Source: Bacillota bacterium (GTDB taxonomy: Bacteria; Bacillota; Clostridia; Lachnospirales; Cellulosilyticaceae). Taken from it: a DNA stretch of 8,562 nucleotides. Below the pieces are notes generated by a model. That model made no database searches and had not been told where the DNA came from. It was given only the letters and a program-made list of their open reading frames with translations. The translations under genes and the position numbers were made by a program. The stretch spans positions 1 to 8,562 of the forward strand of contig JAEZJJ010000083.1 of assembly GCA_023436395.1 (NCBI GenBank), given 5' to 3'. The stretch's first letter is position 1. Each line of letters opens with the position of its first letter. Below, piece by piece: positions 7,107 to 8,562 of this stretch.

Positions 7107-7796
7107 ATGGATAAAGTAACGGCAATTATTGTGGCAGGTGGCAGTGGCAAAAGGATGGGAATGGCAATAAAGAAGCAATACATTCTATTAAATAATAAAG
7201 AAGTCTTAGCACATACACTAGAAGTTTTTAATAAATCTACTTTAATAGATACAATTATTTTGGTAGTGTCTGAAGAAGAAATTGAAAAAGTAAGAGTAGA
7301 AATTGTTGAAAAGTATGCGCTTCATAAAGTAAAAAAGATTGTAGCAGGAGGAGCAGAAAGGCAAGATTCTGTATATAATGGTTTGATGGCAACGAGTGAG
7401 GATACAAAATATGTGATGATTCATGATGGAGCAAGACCATTTATTAAAGAAGCAATATTAAAGAAGGCATTAGAAGTAACCTTAGAAAAAGAAGCAACAG
7501 TTGTTGCAGTACCAGTTAAAGATACTATAAAGGTTGTAGATTGTAAGGAAAGTAAAGTGATAGATACGCCTGATAGAAGTACACTATGGTCAATACAGAC
7601 GCCACAGACTTTCACAAAGGAACTATTATTAAAGGCATATGAGTATGCAAAAAGAGAAGGCTTAGTAGTGACAGATGATAGTATGTTAGTTGAGGCATAT
7701 GGTAAATCTGTTTATATTGTAGAAGGAGATTATACTAATATCAAAATTACAACACCTGAAGATTTAATTATAGGAGAAGCATTATTAAAAGTATAA
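7107..7796 (+). CDS. ispD: IspD, 2-C-methyl-D-erythritol 4-phosphate cytidylyltransferase
   Basis: IspD joins CTP and 2-C-methyl-D-erythritol 4-phosphate to give CDP-ME, the third step of the MEP pathway to isoprenoid precursors, in the cytoplasm. The 229 residues match the family length. Motifs are the CTP-binding loop VAGGSGKRMG (9-18) with KKQ (22-24), AGGAERQDSVYNGL (80-93), HDGARPF (106-112), VPVKDTIK (135-142), DRS with R157, WSIQTPQTF (161-169), VTDDSMLVE (188-196) and K213 in NIKITTPEDL. R157 and K213 correspond to catalytic residues of the E. coli enzyme (known). AAAGGAG at 7092-7098 gives an 8-base spacing. ispF, its usual neighbour, is absent downstream, where rRNA promoters begin within about 75 bases. 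No terminator separates it from the rRNA operon. Confidence 0.96.
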   Translation: MDKVTAIIVAGGSGKRMGMAIKKQYILLNNKEVLAHTLEVFNKSTLIDTIILVVSEEEIEKVRVEIVEKYALHKVKKIVAGGAERQDSVYNGLMATSEDTKYVMIHDGARPFIKEAILKKALEVTLEKEATVVAVPVKDTIKVVDCKESKVIDTPDRSTLWSIQTPQTFTKELLLKAYEYAKREGLVVTDDSMLVEAYGKSVYIVEGDYTNIKITTPEDLIIGEALLKV

Positions 7797-7871
7797 AATA
7801 GAAATAATGATGTACAATATATAGTGGGAAGAAAAGGAGAATAAAAAACCAATAAAAAATATAAAAAAGTG

Positions 7872-7900
7872 TTGACCTATGACAAATGCTATGATATATT
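7872..7900 (+). promoter_or_regulatory. rRNA operon promoter P1
   Basis: -35 TTGACC (7872-7877), 17-base spacer and -10 TATATT (7895-7900), preceded by an A-rich tract (7843-7869) that could serve as an UP element. A similar promoter follows 78 bases downstream, the tandem arrangement common for rRNA operons. Confidence 0.75.
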
Positions 7901-7949
7901 AAATAAGCACTAGCGGCGAGGCAATATTAAATGAAAAGCAAAAAAAATA

Positions 7950-7978
7950 TTGACAACAATCGCTTGATGGTGTAAGAT
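7950..7978 (+). promoter_or_regulatory. rRNA operon promoter P2
   Basis: Perfect -35 TTGACA (7950-7955), 17-base spacer and -10 TAAGAT (7973-7978), preceded by a run of A at 7940-7947. The expected start near 7985 opens on a small hairpin (TCGGT/ACCGA, 7986-7998) that ends 6 bases before the first tRNA. Confidence 0.7.
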
Positions 7979-8004
7979 TTATAAGTCGGTTCTACCGAAA
8001 ATAT

Positions 8005-8090
8005 GGAGAGATGGTCGAGTTGGTTTAAGGCACCGGTCTTGAAAACCGGCGAGGGTAACACCTCCCTGGGTTCGAATCCCAGTCTCTCCG
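8005..8090 (+). tRNA. tRNA-Ser (anticodon UGA)
   Basis: A complete class II tRNA: acceptor stem GGAGAGA/TCTCTCC, anticodon stem CCGGT/ACCGG with loop CTTGAAA (anticodon TGA at 8040-8042), a long serine-type variable arm (GAGG/CCTC), and T arm CTGGG-TTCGAAT-CCCAG. The discriminator is G8090. The CCA end is not encoded (the next bases are TTG), so it would need RNase Z cleavage and CCA addition. It decodes UCA and probably other UCN codons. Confidence 0.97.
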
Positions 8091-8105
8091 TTGATCTTGA
8101 ATTTG

Positions 8106-8120
8106 TAGTGGAGAACACTA
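8106..8120 (+). other. Hairpin in the spacer between the two tRNA-Ser genes
   Basis: TAGTG (8106-8110) pairs with CACTA (8116-8120) around the loop GAGAA, ending one base before the second tRNA. It may guide processing of the dicistronic tRNA precursor (inference). Confidence 0.4.
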
Positions 8121-8121
8121 T

Positions 8122-8213
8122 GGAGAAGTACCCAAGTGGCTGAAGGGGCTCCCCTGGAAAGGGAGTAGGTCGTTGATAGCGGCGCGAGGGTTCAAATCCC
8201 TCCTTCTCCGCCA
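8122..8213 (+). tRNA. tRNA-Ser (anticodon GGA)
   Basis: A second class II serine tRNA 31 bases after the first. Acceptor GGAGAAG/CTTCTCC, anticodon stem CTCCC/GGGAG with loop CTGGAAA (anticodon GGA at 8156-8158), a long variable arm (GTCG/CGGC) and T arm GAGGG-TTCAAAT-CCCTC. The discriminator is G8210, and CCA is encoded at 8211-8213. It decodes UCC and UCU. Confidence 0.97.
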
Positions 8214-8360
8214 TTAAAACAAGATCGCAAATGAACTTTGAAAACAAAATAGTAACTATAAACCAGTCGATTCATTGCGTCTCTATTATAGAGATGAGAA
8301 TCAGTACAACAGTACTAAGTAAAATAGTCAGTAGCAGAAATGTTACACGGACAAACTTCA
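8214..8360 (+). promoter_or_regulatory. 16S rRNA leader with boxA-like antitermination site and hairpins
   Basis: The spacer between tRNA-Ser(GGA) and 16S holds TGAACTTTGAAAAC (8232-8245), which resembles the boxA sequence (core TGYTCTTT followed by GAAAAC in Firmicutes) bound by NusB/S10 for rRNA antitermination. Two local hairpins follow: CGTCTCTA/TAGAGATG at 8278-8296 (8 bp including one G-U, loop TTA) and AGTAC/GTACT at 8303-8316. Part of the segment should also pair with sequence beyond the 16S 3' end to form the RNase III stem, but that end lies outside the window. No promoter is evident here, so 16S depends on P1/P2. Confidence 0.55.

Positions 8361-8562
<202 letters not shown>

Noticed and set aside
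7242..7615. Three minus-strand open frames within ispD
   Set aside because: They are shadows of a gene with complete IspD motifs and have no ribosome sites of note.
7927..8247. Minus-strand open frame of 106 codons with a GFEPSRRYQRPTPFPGEPL-like protein
   Set aside because: It is the antisense of the two tRNA-Ser genes and the P2 promoter. Such GFEP-type proteins are a known false prediction across serine tRNA genes.

Overview
This is a low-GC stretch of a Firmicutes-type (Clostridia) chromosome. AT-rich codon use, AGGAGG-type ribosome binding sites on nearly every gene, strong sigma-A-like promoters and genes of bacillary/clostridial type all point that way. The window ends in the first ~200 bases of a 16S rRNA gene. 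From memory, that segment and the protein sequences look closest to Lachnospirales/Clostridium cluster XIV relatives such as Cellulosilyticum, but no search was possible and the genus is only a suggestion.

Layout. (1) 1-1410, minus strand: a ferrous-iron uptake operon, feoA then feoB, with feoB running off the left edge. A hairpin lies between the two genes and an inverted repeat covers the promoter -10. (2) 1526-5588, plus strand: a compact five-gene operon with one clear promoter and one strong terminator. It encodes RNase Z, a membrane-anchored protein of unknown function, TsaD (tRNA t6A synthesis), a YacL-like membrane PIN/TRAM protein and a VanZ-like membrane protein. (3) 5603-6925, minus strand: an APC/LAT-type amino acid permease, convergent with the VanZ-like gene and sharing its bidirectional terminator. 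(4) 7017-7796, plus strand: ispD (MEP isoprenoid pathway) with its own promoter, divergent from the permease. (5) 7872-8562, plus strand: the start of an rRNA operon. Two tandem promoters are followed by tRNA-Ser(UGA), tRNA-Ser(GGA), a boxA-like leader and then 16S rRNA.

How it fits together. The rnz and tsaD products both act on tRNA: 3'-end maturation and position-37 modification. The two serine tRNAs downstream differ in whether CCA is encoded, so they probably use different 3'-processing routes; the CCA-less one is a classical RNase Z substrate. In Bacillus, yacL is followed directly by ispD and ispF. Here yacL and ispD are still only about 2 kb apart but are separated by a VanZ-like gene and an inverted permease gene, and ispF is replaced by the rRNA operon.

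Most of the window is ordinary housekeeping sequence. I see no CRISPR array, insertion sequence, phage gene, toxin-antitoxin pair or defence system, and no convincing new biological system. The points most worth a second look are the serine tRNAs placed ahead of 16S, the rearranged yacL-ispD-ispF neighbourhood and the candidate regulatory structures around feoAB.
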